A stretch of DNA of 64,000 nt. Source: an uncultured Flaviramulus sp. (GTDB lineage Bacteria; Bacteroidota; Bacteroidia; Flavobacteriales; Flavobacteriaceae). The DNA lies in contig CANKVS010000013.1 of NCBI GenBank assembly GCA_947487155.1, positions 1-64,000 of the forward strand, given 5' to 3'. Below, piece by piece: positions 41,914-52,810 of the stretch. The notes under the pieces are model-generated. The model had not been told where the DNA came from. It searched no databases and saw only the letters and a list, made by a program, of their open reading frames with translations. Position 1 is the stretch's first letter. The number at the start of each line of letters is the position of its first letter. Position numbers and translations under genes: made by a program.

Positions 41914-44900
41914 ATGAGATTTATCTGTTATGTCTTATTTGTATTTATTTGTGGAAATCATTTTGCTTTTTCACAACAAATATCTGTAGATAATTCTGTT
42001 GGTTTACAGCAACTTATAGAGGATAACCTTGTACAAAACAGCTGTGTAGAAATCTCAAACATTACGTCTTCTATTAATGGGAATTCATTTGGGCTTCCTA
42101 GTTATGCTTATTTTGATAGAGCTAGTTCTAATTTTCCTTTTCAAAATGGTATTATGCTATCAACAGGTGATGCATCATCTGGTGGAAATTCTGTAATAAC
42201 ACCAACATTAAGTGAAGGTTCTTCAATTTGGGGGTCAGACCCCGATTTAGATGCAGCTTTAGGTAATACAAATTACGTTAATGCAACATCTATAGAATTC
42301 GATATTATTTCAATTTCTAATCAAATTCAATTTAATTACTTATTTGCATCCGAGGATTACGATGGAATAAACCCATGTTTAGTTTCCGATGGATTTGTTT
42401 TTCTAATTAGAGAAACAGGAAGTGCAGCGCCTTATCAAAATATAGCTGTAGTACCTGGAACTGGTACAGAAGTAAACACAAATACCATTCACCCAAACCT
42501 ACTTCCAGCTTGTGCTGCTCAAAATGAACAATATTTTGATGGTTATAATATTGGAGACACCAACTACGAAGGACGAACTGTACCGCTAACAGCATCTGCA
42601 AACATTACGCCTTATGTACAATACCATATTAAATTAATAATTGCAGATCAAATAGATGGACGGTTTGATTCTGCTGTATTTATAGAAGGTAATAGTTTTC
42701 AAATTTTAAACTTAGGTGATGACATTTCAACATGTGCTGGCTCAACACTTTTAAATGCAGATATACAAAACCCATTTGCTACTTATGCTTGGTTTTTAGA
42801 TAATGTTTTAATACCTAGCGCAACAAATTCCACACATAATGCCATACAAAGTGGGACTTATAGAGTTGAAGTTACTGTGCCATTAAATAATGCTGATTGT
42901 GTTGAAGACGATGAAATTGTTGTTGTTTTAAATGATGAAGAATTTATTACGCCAATATCAGATTATGAACTTTGTGATGATGTTAGTGGTGATGGTATAG
43001 AAATTTTCGACCTTTCAACTAAAGATGCAGAATTATTTCCTAATGTGCCTTTCTCTACCTTTTCTCACACCTATCATTTATCTGATGCTGATGCTAGAAA
43101 TAATGTAAATGAAATTACAGCACCCATACCAAATACAACATCCCCACAACCTATTTTTATTAGAATTGACGATTTAAATAGTAACTGTTTTGCATACACC
43201 AGCTTTAATTTAATTGTAAACCCTGTACCAAATATTGTTACACCTTCAGTTATAGAAGTTTGTGATGGAGACGATACACCAGACGGAATTACAGTTATAG
43301 ATTTAACTCAAAAAGATGATGAAATAACCGCTAATCAAAGCAATTTATTAGTCTCTTATCATTATAATTTACCAGATGCAAATTCAGGTAATAATCCCAT
43401 ACCAACACCGTATGTAAATAGCAATCCAACTGAGACTGTATTTGTTCGAGTTGTTAACACCCAAACAGGCTGTGTAAATACAACCACATTAGATGTTGAT
43501 GTTACCACTAGCCCTATAGTTAACAGAGACACCCAATATATAGATGCCTGTGATACAGATCAGGACGGTACTGCAAATTTTGATTTAACTCAAGTTATTG
43601 CCGACGTTTTAAACGGATTATCTGGTGTAACCCCAACGTTTCATGAAACATTTCAAGATGCTCAAGATGGTATTAACCCAATTGCTAATGAAAGTAATTA
43701 TCAAAATATAAACCCCGACGAGCAAACGGTTTATATAAAAATTACAGATGATGTTACGGGTTGCTTTTCTATTGTGCCCTTAGAAATTCACACCAATTTA
43801 CTATTAACAGGTACCGATTTGGGTGATTTTGCCTTATGCGATACAAATGATGACGCTAACGATACTTTAGAATTTAATTTAAATACTGTTGAACAATTTA
43901 TAGCTAACGATTTACCTATAAACATTCTTGTAACATTTTACGAAACTGAAACCGACAGAGACACAGATACAAACCCCATAGACAAAACAGGATTATACGC
44001 TGCTACTAGCCCAACAACACTTTATATTAGATTATTAGATACAGATAGTGGTTGTTCTGAAGTCTGGGACATTACACTATTAGTAAACCCTATTTTACTA
44101 TTTAACCCAGTAGCCCCCATACAATATTGCGATACAGATGATGATGGCACCGTAAGTGTAGATTTAGCATCTTTAGATGATACCATTACTGGAGGCAATC
44201 CCAATTTCACAGTAAGTTATTTTTCAACACAGTCTGATGCCGATAATAATATAAATCAACTCCCTCCTTTTCATCCCGTAACAGGATTAACCCCCTTAGT
44301 TGCTCGTATAGAAAATATAGATTCAGGATGCTCCACTACTAACCCTTTTGAGATTCAAATTAATGTAGCTCCAGCAGCTACAACTCCAAACCCTATTGTA
44401 ATTTGTGATGACGATCAGGATGGGTTTTCAATGATTGATTTTGTAAGCAGAGGTACAATCTCAGAAATAGTTTCAGACCCAACTGGTCTTACAATTGATT
44501 TTTTCACCACCTCTCCTGCAGACAAAGACACCACAACCGATATTGTTCCAGATATAACCGCTTTTAATGCAAGTACTCAAACCATATACATTCGTGTTAA
44601 AAACAATGACACGCAAGGGTGTTATAATATAGTCCCTTTAGATATTATTGTAAATACCTTACCTGTATTTCCCACAATAAGCAATTTTCAAATATGCCAA
44701 ATAGGCGGTAATATTGCAGATTTTTTATTGGTAGATAAGGATGCTGAAATTTTAGATGGTCAATTAGGGAAAGACGTTTTTTATTTCGAAAACATGGCAG
44801 ATGCTTCTAATGGTATTTATGCTAATGCTATCGATAAAAATAATACCTACCAGAATACATCTAGCCCACAAACAATCCATGTTAGAGTAGAGAATATTAC

Positions 44901-46800
44901 AGATCCCAGTTGCTTTGGTATATCTTCATTTATTTTACAAGTATCACCAGATCCCATATATAATGATCCAACGCCATATTTGAGATGCGATGATATTACA
45001 AACGATGAAATTTCTAATTTCGATTTAAATGAAAAAATCACAGAAATATCACAAGGCTCGCCAGATGTACTTAATATTTCATTTCATTTAACCGAAGCTG
45101 AAGCTGAAAGTAACTCAAGCCCGTTACCGTTACAATATACTAATACTCAAAACCCTGAAACCATATATATAAGAATTGAAAGTGATGATTCTTTATGTTA
45201 TGTTATTGAAGAACTTAATATTAACATTATTGAAGCACCAGATATTACACAAGCACAACCTTTTGAGGTTTGTGATGTAGATTACGATGGGTTTGTCGAT
45301 TTTGATTTAACCCTTGCTGATTTTGAAATTTTAGATAGAATTCAAACCAACCTTATTACCAATTACTTTGCAAATGAAAGCGATATTAATGAAAATGATG
45401 GTTTAGATAATTCTAATGACATTTTAAATCCTTCAAATTACAATTCAAATACAGGGACTGTATATATAAAAGTTGCCAATACTTTAACAGGATGCTATAG
45501 TGTTATTCCTCTAGATTTAACGGTTAACACACCACCTCCAACAAATACAATTGGAACGATTGAAATATGTGATAATGAAACCAATACTTACGATTTATCT
45601 CAAATAGATAATATAATTGTTGATGCCCCAAGTATTCCTATTATAAGCTATCATAATACAGATGCCGATGCTGTTGCCAATGTAAACCCTATTGGTAATA
45701 CATTTAGTTATACGTCTGCCAACCATACTATACACGTTAGAGTTTCAGATGTAAATACAGGATGTTACATTATACAGCCATTCATTTTACAAATAAATCC
45801 TAACCCCGTTGCTATAACAGCACCAAGTTTAGTAGATTGCGATGATGATTTTGATGGTAACTTAATATTTGATCTATCACAACAAAATAACACTATTTTA
45901 GGTGGTTTAAACCCTTCAGGTTATACGGTAACCTATTACAGCTCTTTAATAAATTCGGAAGAAGCTAATAGCGCATTAGGTAATTTACATTCAGCCTTCG
46001 ATGGTGAAATTATTTATGCCAGATTAGAAAACAATAACACAGGTTGTTTTAGTACAACACAATTTAGTATTCGTATAAATCCATTACCAGTTATACCTAT
46101 AGACGATATTGTAACACTGTGTTCTAACGATCTGCCTTTAATAATTGATGCCTATACTGGTAATCCAAACGACACCTATTTATGGTCTACTGGTGCAACC
46201 ACCTCACAAATACTACTTGATGAAGTAAGCGATATTGGAAATTATTGGGTAATTGCCACAACGCCAAATGTTGTGGGTAACGACTGTTCTTACACACACC
46301 CTTTTACAGTTATAGAATCGCAGCAAGCTACCAATGTTATTTCTACAACGGTAAATTTTTCAGACCCTAACAGTATTACTGTAAATGTGGAAGGTATTGG
46401 AGATTATGAATATGCTTTAGACGGTGGCGAACCACAAAAATCTAATGTATTTAACAATGTAACACTTGGTGCTCATATTGTTACCATTATAGATTTAAAT
46501 GGATGTATGCCCGTAGATGAGCCTGTTTTTGTTATAGATATACCTAAATTTGTAACACCAAACAATGATGGTGCTTTCGATACTTGGCACATTGTTGGAG
46601 CAAATCAATTACCAGGAACCGTAGTCTATATTTACAACAGATACGGAAAACTACTTAAAACTTTACCACATACCGTTTTAGGTTGGGATGGTACTTACAA
46701 TGGAGAGAACATGCCTTCTGATGATTATTGGTTTGTTGCAAAAATAATTCAGGATGGAGAAGCTTTTGATATTAAAGGGCATTTTGCGTTAAAACGATAG
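41914..46800 (+). CDS. T9SS type B surface protein with choice-of-anchor L head and eleven repeat modules
   Basis: A 1628-residue exported protein. Signal peptide residues 1-20 (ends HFAFSQ). Residues 25-260 are a choice-of-anchor L type head (GIMLSTGDASSGGNS, IEFDIISISNQIQFNYLFASEDYDG). Then eleven modules of about 90 residues follow. Each opens with an acidic C[DE]xDxDG-like loop and a FDL or similar strand (YELCDDVSGDG, IEVCDGDDTPDG, IDACDTDQDG, IQYCDTDDDG, LVDCDDDFDG and others), and ends in an IYxRxxN...GC segment. A YLWSTGATTS immunoglobulin-like segment precedes the sorting domain (FVTPNNDGAFDTWHI, IYNRYGKLLKTL, GWDGTYNGENMPSDDYWF). The acidic loops look able to bind calcium. It lies between two relatives. 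Confidence 0.9.
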   Translation: MRFICYVLFVFICGNHFAFSQQISVDNSVGLQQLIEDNLVQNSCVEISNITSSINGNSFGLPSYAYFDRASSNFPFQNGIMLSTGDASSGGNSVITPTLSEGSSIWGSDPDLDAALGNTNYVNATSIEFDIISISNQIQFNYLFASEDYDGINPCLVSDGFVFLIRETGSAAPYQNIAVVPGTGTEVNTNTIHPNLLPACAAQNEQYFDGYNIGDTNYEGRTVPLTASANITPYVQYHIKLIIADQIDGRFDSAVFIEGNSFQILNLGDDISTCAGSTLLNADIQNPFATYAWFLDNVLIPSATNSTHNAIQSGTYRVEVTVPLNNADCVEDDEIVVVLNDEEFITPISDYELCDDVSGDGIEIFDLSTKDAELFPNVPFSTFSHTYHLSDADARNNVNEITAPIPNTTSPQPIFIRIDDLNSNCFAYTSFNLIVNPVPNIVTPSVIEVCDGDDTPDGITVIDLTQKDDEITANQSNLLVSYHYNLPDANSGNNPIPTPYVNSNPTETVFVRVVNTQTGCVNTTTLDVDVTTSPIVNRDTQYIDACDTDQDGTANFDLTQVIADVLNGLSGVTPTFHETFQDAQDGINPIANESNYQNINPDEQTVYIKITDDVTGCFSIVPLEIHTNLLLTGTDLGDFALCDTNDDANDTLEFNLNTVEQFIANDLPINILVTFYETETDRDTDTNPIDKTGLYAATSPTTLYIRLLDTDSGCSEVWDITLLVNPILLFNPVAPIQYCDTDDDGTVSVDLASLDDTITGGNPNFTVSYFSTQSDADNNINQLPPFHPVTGLTPLVARIENIDSGCSTTNPFEIQINVAPAATTPNPIVICDDDQDGFSMIDFVSRGTISEIVSDPTGLTIDFFTTSPADKDTTTDIVPDITAFNASTQTIYIRVKNNDTQGCYNIVPLDIIVNTLPVFPTISNFQICQIGGNIADFLLVDKDAEILDGQLGKDVFYFENMADASNGIYANAIDKNNTYQNTSSPQTIHVRVENITDPSCFGISSFILQVSPDPIYNDPTPYLRCDDITNDEISNFDLNEKITEISQGSPDVLNISFHLTEAEAESNSSPLPLQYTNTQNPETIYIRIESDDSLCYVIEELNINIIEAPDITQAQPFEVCDVDYDGFVDFDLTLADFEILDRIQTNLITNYFANESDINENDGLDNSNDILNPSNYNSNTGTVYIKVANTLTGCYSVIPLDLTVNTPPPTNTIGTIEICDNETNTYDLSQIDNIIVDAPSIPIISYHNTDADAVANVNPIGNTFSYTSANHTIHVRVSDVNTGCYIIQPFILQINPNPVAITAPSLVDCDDDFDGNLIFDLSQQNNTILGGLNPSGYTVTYYSSLINSEEANSALGNLHSAFDGEIIYARLENNNTGCFSTTQFSIRINPLPVIPIDDIVTLCSNDLPLIIDAYTGNPNDTYLWSTGATTSQILLDEVSDIGNYWVIATTPNVVGNDCSYTHPFTVIESQQATNVISTTVNFSDPNSITVNVEGIGDYEYALDGGEPQKSNVFNNVTLGAHIVTIIDLNGCMPVDEPVFVIDIPKFVTPNNDGAFDTWHIVGANQLPGTVVYIYNRYGKLLKTLPHTVLGWDGTYNGENMPSDDYWFVAKIIQDGEAFDIKGHFALKR

Positions 46801-46951
46801 ATGTAATACGTGTATTGTCAGTTGATTCATTCGTTTTATCCAAAAACATTAAACCTTTTATCATTTTTAAAGTCATACTTAATTAAAAACTATATTTTAG
46901 TCTTCAAACTAATTGAAGTCTACTAATTTATCAACTTATTTTAAGTTAACA

Positions 46952-49900
46952 ATGTTCGCCTATCGTTATATAAAAAGTTTATTTTTAATATTATTTTTTT
47001 TAACATCAATTAGTGCTTTTGCACAATTAAGCAAAACACATTATATCCCCCCATTAACAAGTGCCGAATTTGGTAATGCAAATCCTGAAGAGCAATATAT
47101 TTATTTATCCACACCAAGCAATTCAGACATATCTTACACCATTAAACCTGTGGGGCAGCCAGCAACAAGTAATATCACGGGTATTGTATCGAATGCCAAT
47201 CCACAAGAGGTTTTTATAGGAAATGGAAATGGTCAGCTATTTATTCCTTCTGGTCTAACAAGTACTGTGGTTAACAATCGTGGTTATATTATTGAAGCCG
47301 AAGGTACCATTTATGTTTCTGTAAGAATGAATGCTGGCGGCGGCGCACAAGCTGGAGCATTAGTAAGCAAAGGAATTTCTGCGCTTGGAACAACATTTAG
47401 AGTTGGGAGTTATACGAACCAAAACCCACAAGATAACTATCTAAATTTTGTTTCCGTTATGGCTACAGAAGACAACACACAAGTCACCTTTAGCAATCTT
47501 CCTACTGGATTAATTATAAAAAATTATTCAGGGACAACACCTGTGAATGTTACTTTAGACGAAGGAGAGAGTTATACCATTGCTACCAATAGTTTTTTTA
47601 GCACTGCTAATAGAGATGGTCTAATTGGTGCTTTAATAAGTTCAGATAAAAATATTGTAGTTAATTGTGGATCCGCCAACGGAAGTTTCCATAATGGTAA
47701 TAGTAGAGATTATGGGCTCGATCAAATTGTAGGTTTAGATAAAGTTGGCACAGAATATATTTTTGTGAAAGGCGATGGAGAAAACGGTTGGGAAAACGTT
47801 TTAATTGTTCCCCACACCCCAGGAACTACAATTAGTATAAATGGAGGAGCTCCCACTACAATTACTGGTAAATATCAATTAATTGAAGGCAATCAATACA
47901 ATACTTTTGGTAACTTATATGTAAAAACATCCGAACCCGTTTTTGCTTATCAAGGTATTGGTAGCAACTCTGAAGCAAATCAAGGTATGTTTTTTGTGCC
48001 GCCTTTAAGTTGTGAAACAAGAGGAAATGTAGACAATATAGCCAATATAGATAATATTGGTAGTACCGTGTACAATGGTGGTGTTTCTATTGTTACAAAA
48101 GTTGGTGCCAATGTAACTATTAACAACTTACCGCTTTCTAATTTTTCAACTGTTGGTCCAAGTACCATAACTGGTAATCCAGATTATATAACCTATAGAA
48201 TTAATGGTTTAACTAATAATGTTTCAGTGCAAGGCGATGACGAACTATATGTTGCTTATTATAATGTAAATGGTGTAGCAACATCTGGAAGTTTTTATTC
48301 AGGTTTTCCTTCTGCTCCAGAAATTAATTTTGATATTCAATTTGCTACCCTAGGAAATTGTATTCCAAACGTTGATTTAACAGTCGCCAATGCGCAGAAT
48401 TTTGATAGTTTTCAATGGTTTTTTGATGATGGTTCTGGAAGTGGTTTTGTAGACATGAATAATATAAACACCACAATTACACCAACAAATCCAGGTAAAT
48501 ATAAGCTAATAGGCGTAATTGCTTGTACGGGTAAAACCTTAGAATCGGTCGAAATACCTGTAAGCATTTGTCCAGATGATATTGATAATGATGGTATTAT
48601 TGATAACATTGACATAGATAATGATAACGATGGTATTCTTAACTGTACAGAATCATTAGGAGACGTTAGTATTAATCTAACAAACACAACTTTACCTCAA
48701 TTTATTTTTCAAGATGGTAGCACATCTTCTACGCTTGCAAACGGGGTCTATACACAATCTAGTAGCTCTGGTAATACCAATTCGTTTTCAGGAACTAATA
48801 CTGGGAATTTTACAAGTGTTGTAAATTCAGCTAATAATGCAGAGAATGATTATACGTTATCCTTTTCTGAGTCTGTAAATGTAAAATTTTCAGAAAATGT
48901 TTCAGTAACTCATGTAGCTACCAATGGCGAATTTTTTATAGCTAAAATTTCGCCAGTAAATAAAAACATCACATTAGTAGATCCAGACAATCGTTTACTT
49001 GTAGACTCTAATTTTGATGGCGCTTTTGAAACTGGAATTACTCAAATATCAGGATCCGAAATTCATTTTAAAATCAACCCGTCTCCAACAGGCACTACGC
49101 CTTACCAATTTTTGGCAAATCAAGTTGATGGTTTTACATTCAAACATAATTTAACCAATACTAATAATCCCTCTACTTTTCGAGGAAATATTTCATTAAC
49201 CTGTTTTAAAAAAGATAATGATTTAGATGGTGTAAAAGATGATTTAGATTTGGATAGTGATAATGATGGGGTTCCTGATAGTATTGAAAATAGAGGGACT
49301 TTAGTTACATTATCGAATATTGATACTGATGCTAACGGATTAGATGATGTTTATGACATTACAGTACTACCCATAGATACAGATACCGATGGCATTCTCG
49401 ATTTTTATGATTTAGATAGTGATAATGATGGTATTTACGATTTAATAGAAACGGGGCAATTAGGAACTTTATCAGATACCAATTTAAACGGTATTGAAGA
49501 TGGTCCAACTTATGGTACCAATGGGTGGGCAGATGCAGCAGAAACGACACCAGATAGTGGATTAATTGGCTACACTCTTAATGATTTAGATACTGATTCT
49601 ATTTTTAGTTATATTGATTTAGATAGTGATGGTGATGACTGTAGCGATGTTATTGAAGCAAGTTTTTCAGATGGAAACCAAGACGATTTACTTGGCGACA
49701 ACGCAGTAACCGTTAACAGTTTAGGACTAGTTAATAATGCAACCGATGGGTACACCATACCGCATCCCGATTATTTAGTTGCTGCCCCTATTACAATAAC
49801 AACACAACCTATTAACACGGTAGTTTGCGAATCATCAGACACTACTATTTCTGTTATATCATCTACTGTCGATACCTACCAATGGGAAGTCAGTACAGAT

Positions 49901-52651
49901 GGCATCAATTGGAATACTATTACTAATGACGCTATTTATAACGGTTCATCAACAAGCGATTTAAACATTACCACTACCCCACTAACTTATAATACGTACC
50001 AATACCGCGTATTTTTAAATGTCGCAGGAAATACTTGTGGATTATATTCCGATGAAGTTAGTTTAACTGTTGATGATACACCAGTAGCCAATACAGCGCC
50101 TACAATGCGATTATGCGATGACGATAATAATGGTACCATACCTTTCAATTTAACATTACAGAATAGTTTAATTAATAATGCTGCAGGAATAACAATTACT
50201 TATCATGCTTCTCAAGTTGACGCTAACACTAATAATCTTCCTTTAGCAAGCCCGTTTGAAAGTGGAAATACAACCATTTATGCGCGTGTAGAAAATAATT
50301 CAAATACATCTTGTTTTGCAACATCAAGTTTTAATTTAGAAGTTTACAATGCTGCATTTCCGTTAGATACTTTAAATATAACACCGCTTCAAGAATGTGA
50401 TACCACCATAATTGGAACAGATACAGACGGACTTATCATTTTCGATTTAACACAAAAAGAAACTGAAATTTTAAATGGGCAATCTTCAACAGGTTTTACG
50501 CTAACCTATTTTACCGATGCAGGATACAATAATCAAATAATAACACCAAATGCATTTACAAACACAATTTCTGGCGGACAAACCATATATGTTAGAATGA
50601 CAAACAATCTTTTTACTGATTGTTATACCGATACTGCTTTTGAAATTGAAGTTTTTGAATTACCTGTGGTTAATACCCCAAACCTCTATTCACAATGTGA
50701 TGACGACTCCAATGATGGTCAAGCAACTTTTAATTTAACATTAGATAGTATTAAAGCTGAAATAAATACAAACTATATAGCTGAAGGTTTAACATTTACT
50801 TATTTTGAAACTCAAACTGAAGCACAAACTAATAGCAACCCCATACCAAACCCAGATAACTATACAGATGCTTTAGGTTTTACCATTGAAACCGTTTGGG
50901 TTAGAGCAGAAAACCCTAATGGTTGTTTTAGAGAAGTGCCATTAATGTTAGAAGTTAGTCCTTCTAGTGCTGCTTTAGGGTCATACAACCCAATTCCAAT
51001 CTATCAATGCGATGATGGAGCCGATGATCGAGATGGGGTGTCAACTTTCAATTTAACCGATATTCACGATCATATTTCAACAGTTATTTTTTCTACATTC
51101 AATGTTACAGTTCATTTTTTTGAAAGTCAATTAGATGCAGAATTAGAAACTAACGAAATCTTAGATATTACCAACCATCAAAATATAAACAGCCCAAACA
51201 TACAAGATATTTGGGTGCGTGTAAAAAGCGATTTAGGAAATAACTGTCTTGGTTTAGAAGGCTTTGCAAATCTTTTAAATGTTGAAGCGCTTCCAACTGC
51301 AAACCCTGTTAGCATAACAAGACAATGCGATTTTGACACTACAGATACGGCCATTACTTACCCGTTTGACACTTCTCAAATTGAAATCAATTTACTAAAC
51401 GGACAAACACTTGCCAATGTAACTGTAGAATACAGTTATCTTGATAGTGATGGTACAACAACAGTATCTAATACCTTACCAAATCCGTTTTTAACGGCTA
51501 CTCAAACCGTTACTATTCAAGTTACAAATAATTCAACATTAGATGCTGATGGTCCTTGTTACGACGAAACCACTTTAGAATTTATTGTAGATGAACAACC
51601 CATAATTGCTAGTACTATTCCTCCTCAAATATTTTGTGACGATGGTACTGATGCCACAAACGAGAATGATGGCATACACGAATTTAATACATCACTCTTT
51701 TCAAGTACTATTCTAGGAAATCAATCTAACATGGATATTTTCTACAATTATATTGATGAAGCTGGCAATTCCGTGATTGGTGCTTCAACATTACCAAACA
51801 TACTTATTTCGGGCAATCAAACCATTTCTGTTGAAATTGTTAACCCAATAAATACAAGTTGTACTGCTTCTAGCACTATAGATTTAGTTGTTAATCCTGT
51901 CCCTGAATTTTTTATTGAAGAAGAAGAAATTGTTTGCACATCCAATCCAACATTCTCAATAGATTTAGAACCTGTACAATTAAACCCCTTAGAAAATTTC
52001 AATTATGAGTGGGTAGATCAAAATGGTGTAATACTATCTAATGCGACGATACTTCCAGTGTCAACTCCTGGAGAATATTCAATAACTTTAACAAACCCTA
52101 TTACAAATTGTTCTAAAACCAAAGTAGTTTCTGTTAAAGCTTCCGAACTAGCAAATATTACACTAGATCACGTAACCGTTGAAGACATCTCTGAAAATAA
52201 TACGGTTACAATAGTAGATCCCATAAATCTGGGGTCTGGAAATTATCAGTTTTCACTTGAATCAAAAGATGGTGATATTCTATTCCCCTTTCAAGACAGT
52301 ACAGTGTTTATCAATGTAAGAGCAGGAACCTATACATTATATGTAAAAGAAGATATTTGCGGAACAGTAAACATTGATGTTTATGTGGTTGGTTACAGAA
52401 AATTCTTTACACCTAATGGCGATGGAAGAAACGATTATTGGCAAGTAAAAGGCATTAATCCTGCGGTTAATGCTACCAGTGATATTTATATATTTGATCG
52501 CTACGGAAAACTGTTGAAGCAATTAAATCCGCTTTCCCAAGGTTGGGATGGCACGTTTAATGGTCAAATTTTACCAACAGACGATTATTGGTTTAGAGTA
52601 CTTCTTGAAGATGGACGCCCTTTTATAGGTCATTTTACATTAAAACGATAG
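46952..52651 (+). CDS. T9SS type B surface protein with IgGFc-binding-like head, TSP3 repeats and six modules
   Basis: A 1899-residue exported protein. The ATG at 46952 is used because it opens on the signal peptide (MFAYRYIKSLFLILFFLTSISAFAQ). An in-frame TTG at 46913 would add 13 residues. Residues 25-480 resemble the IgGFc-binding N-terminal domain (EQYIYLSTPSNSDISYTI, NFVSVMATEDNTQVTFSN, VGLDKVGTEYIFVKGDG). Thrombospondin type 3-like calcium loops follow (DIDNDGIIDNIDIDNDNDGI, LDLDSDNDGVPDS, TDTDGILDFYDLDSDNDGI). Six modules start MRLCDDDNNG, LQECDTTIIG, YSQCDDDSNDG, IYQCDDGADD, TRQCDFDTTD and QIFCDDGTDA. The C-terminus is the type B sorting domain (FFTPNGDGRNDYWQV, GWDGTFNGQILPTDDYWF). 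Confidence 0.9.
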   Translation: MFAYRYIKSLFLILFFLTSISAFAQLSKTHYIPPLTSAEFGNANPEEQYIYLSTPSNSDISYTIKPVGQPATSNITGIVSNANPQEVFIGNGNGQLFIPSGLTSTVVNNRGYIIEAEGTIYVSVRMNAGGGAQAGALVSKGISALGTTFRVGSYTNQNPQDNYLNFVSVMATEDNTQVTFSNLPTGLIIKNYSGTTPVNVTLDEGESYTIATNSFFSTANRDGLIGALISSDKNIVVNCGSANGSFHNGNSRDYGLDQIVGLDKVGTEYIFVKGDGENGWENVLIVPHTPGTTISINGGAPTTITGKYQLIEGNQYNTFGNLYVKTSEPVFAYQGIGSNSEANQGMFFVPPLSCETRGNVDNIANIDNIGSTVYNGGVSIVTKVGANVTINNLPLSNFSTVGPSTITGNPDYITYRINGLTNNVSVQGDDELYVAYYNVNGVATSGSFYSGFPSAPEINFDIQFATLGNCIPNVDLTVANAQNFDSFQWFFDDGSGSGFVDMNNINTTITPTNPGKYKLIGVIACTGKTLESVEIPVSICPDDIDNDGIIDNIDIDNDNDGILNCTESLGDVSINLTNTTLPQFIFQDGSTSSTLANGVYTQSSSSGNTNSFSGTNTGNFTSVVNSANNAENDYTLSFSESVNVKFSENVSVTHVATNGEFFIAKISPVNKNITLVDPDNRLLVDSNFDGAFETGITQISGSEIHFKINPSPTGTTPYQFLANQVDGFTFKHNLTNTNNPSTFRGNISLTCFKKDNDLDGVKDDLDLDSDNDGVPDSIENRGTLVTLSNIDTDANGLDDVYDITVLPIDTDTDGILDFYDLDSDNDGIYDLIETGQLGTLSDTNLNGIEDGPTYGTNGWADAAETTPDSGLIGYTLNDLDTDSIFSYIDLDSDGDDCSDVIEASFSDGNQDDLLGDNAVTVNSLGLVNNATDGYTIPHPDYLVAAPITITTQPINTVVCESSDTTISVISSTVDTYQWEVSTDGINWNTITNDAIYNGSSTSDLNITTTPLTYNTYQYRVFLNVAGNTCGLYSDEVSLTVDDTPVANTAPTMRLCDDDNNGTIPFNLTLQNSLINNAAGITITYHASQVDANTNNLPLASPFESGNTTIYARVENNSNTSCFATSSFNLEVYNAAFPLDTLNITPLQECDTTIIGTDTDGLIIFDLTQKETEILNGQSSTGFTLTYFTDAGYNNQIITPNAFTNTISGGQTIYVRMTNNLFTDCYTDTAFEIEVFELPVVNTPNLYSQCDDDSNDGQATFNLTLDSIKAEINTNYIAEGLTFTYFETQTEAQTNSNPIPNPDNYTDALGFTIETVWVRAENPNGCFREVPLMLEVSPSSAALGSYNPIPIYQCDDGADDRDGVSTFNLTDIHDHISTVIFSTFNVTVHFFESQLDAELETNEILDITNHQNINSPNIQDIWVRVKSDLGNNCLGLEGFANLLNVEALPTANPVSITRQCDFDTTDTAITYPFDTSQIEINLLNGQTLANVTVEYSYLDSDGTTTVSNTLPNPFLTATQTVTIQVTNNSTLDADGPCYDETTLEFIVDEQPIIASTIPPQIFCDDGTDATNENDGIHEFNTSLFSSTILGNQSNMDIFYNYIDEAGNSVIGASTLPNILISGNQTISVEIVNPINTSCTASSTIDLVVNPVPEFFIEEEEIVCTSNPTFSIDLEPVQLNPLENFNYEWVDQNGVILSNATILPVSTPGEYSITLTNPITNCSKTKVVSVKASELANITLDHVTVEDISENNTVTIVDPINLGSGNYQFSLESKDGDILFPFQDSTVFINVRAGTYTLYVKEDICGTVNIDVYVVGYRKFFTPNGDGRNDYWQVKGINPAVNATSDIYIFDRYGKLLKQLNPLSQGWDGTFNGQILPTDDYWFRVLLEDGRPFIGHFTLKR

Positions 52652-52810
52652 AATAGCAAACTACCCACGAAGTAAACTCACAAGGCATTTATAAGGAAAA
52701 GGCTTTTAAAAATTTCAAAGCAATCCCGATTATCGAGTAAATTTCCAATATTTAAATTCAAAATCCCAACAACTTTTAAGTAATTTAGTCCTCTTAGATA
52801 TTTAGGGGTT

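Noticed and set aside
46913..46951. Upstream TTG start for the third surface protein
   Set aside because: It would put 13 extra residues before a complete signal peptide that starts at the ATG at 46952.
39002..52651. DNA-level tandem repeats or a CRISPR-like array
   Set aside because: The repetition is at protein level in modules of about 90 residues with diverged DNA. No short identical repeats with regular spacers are present.
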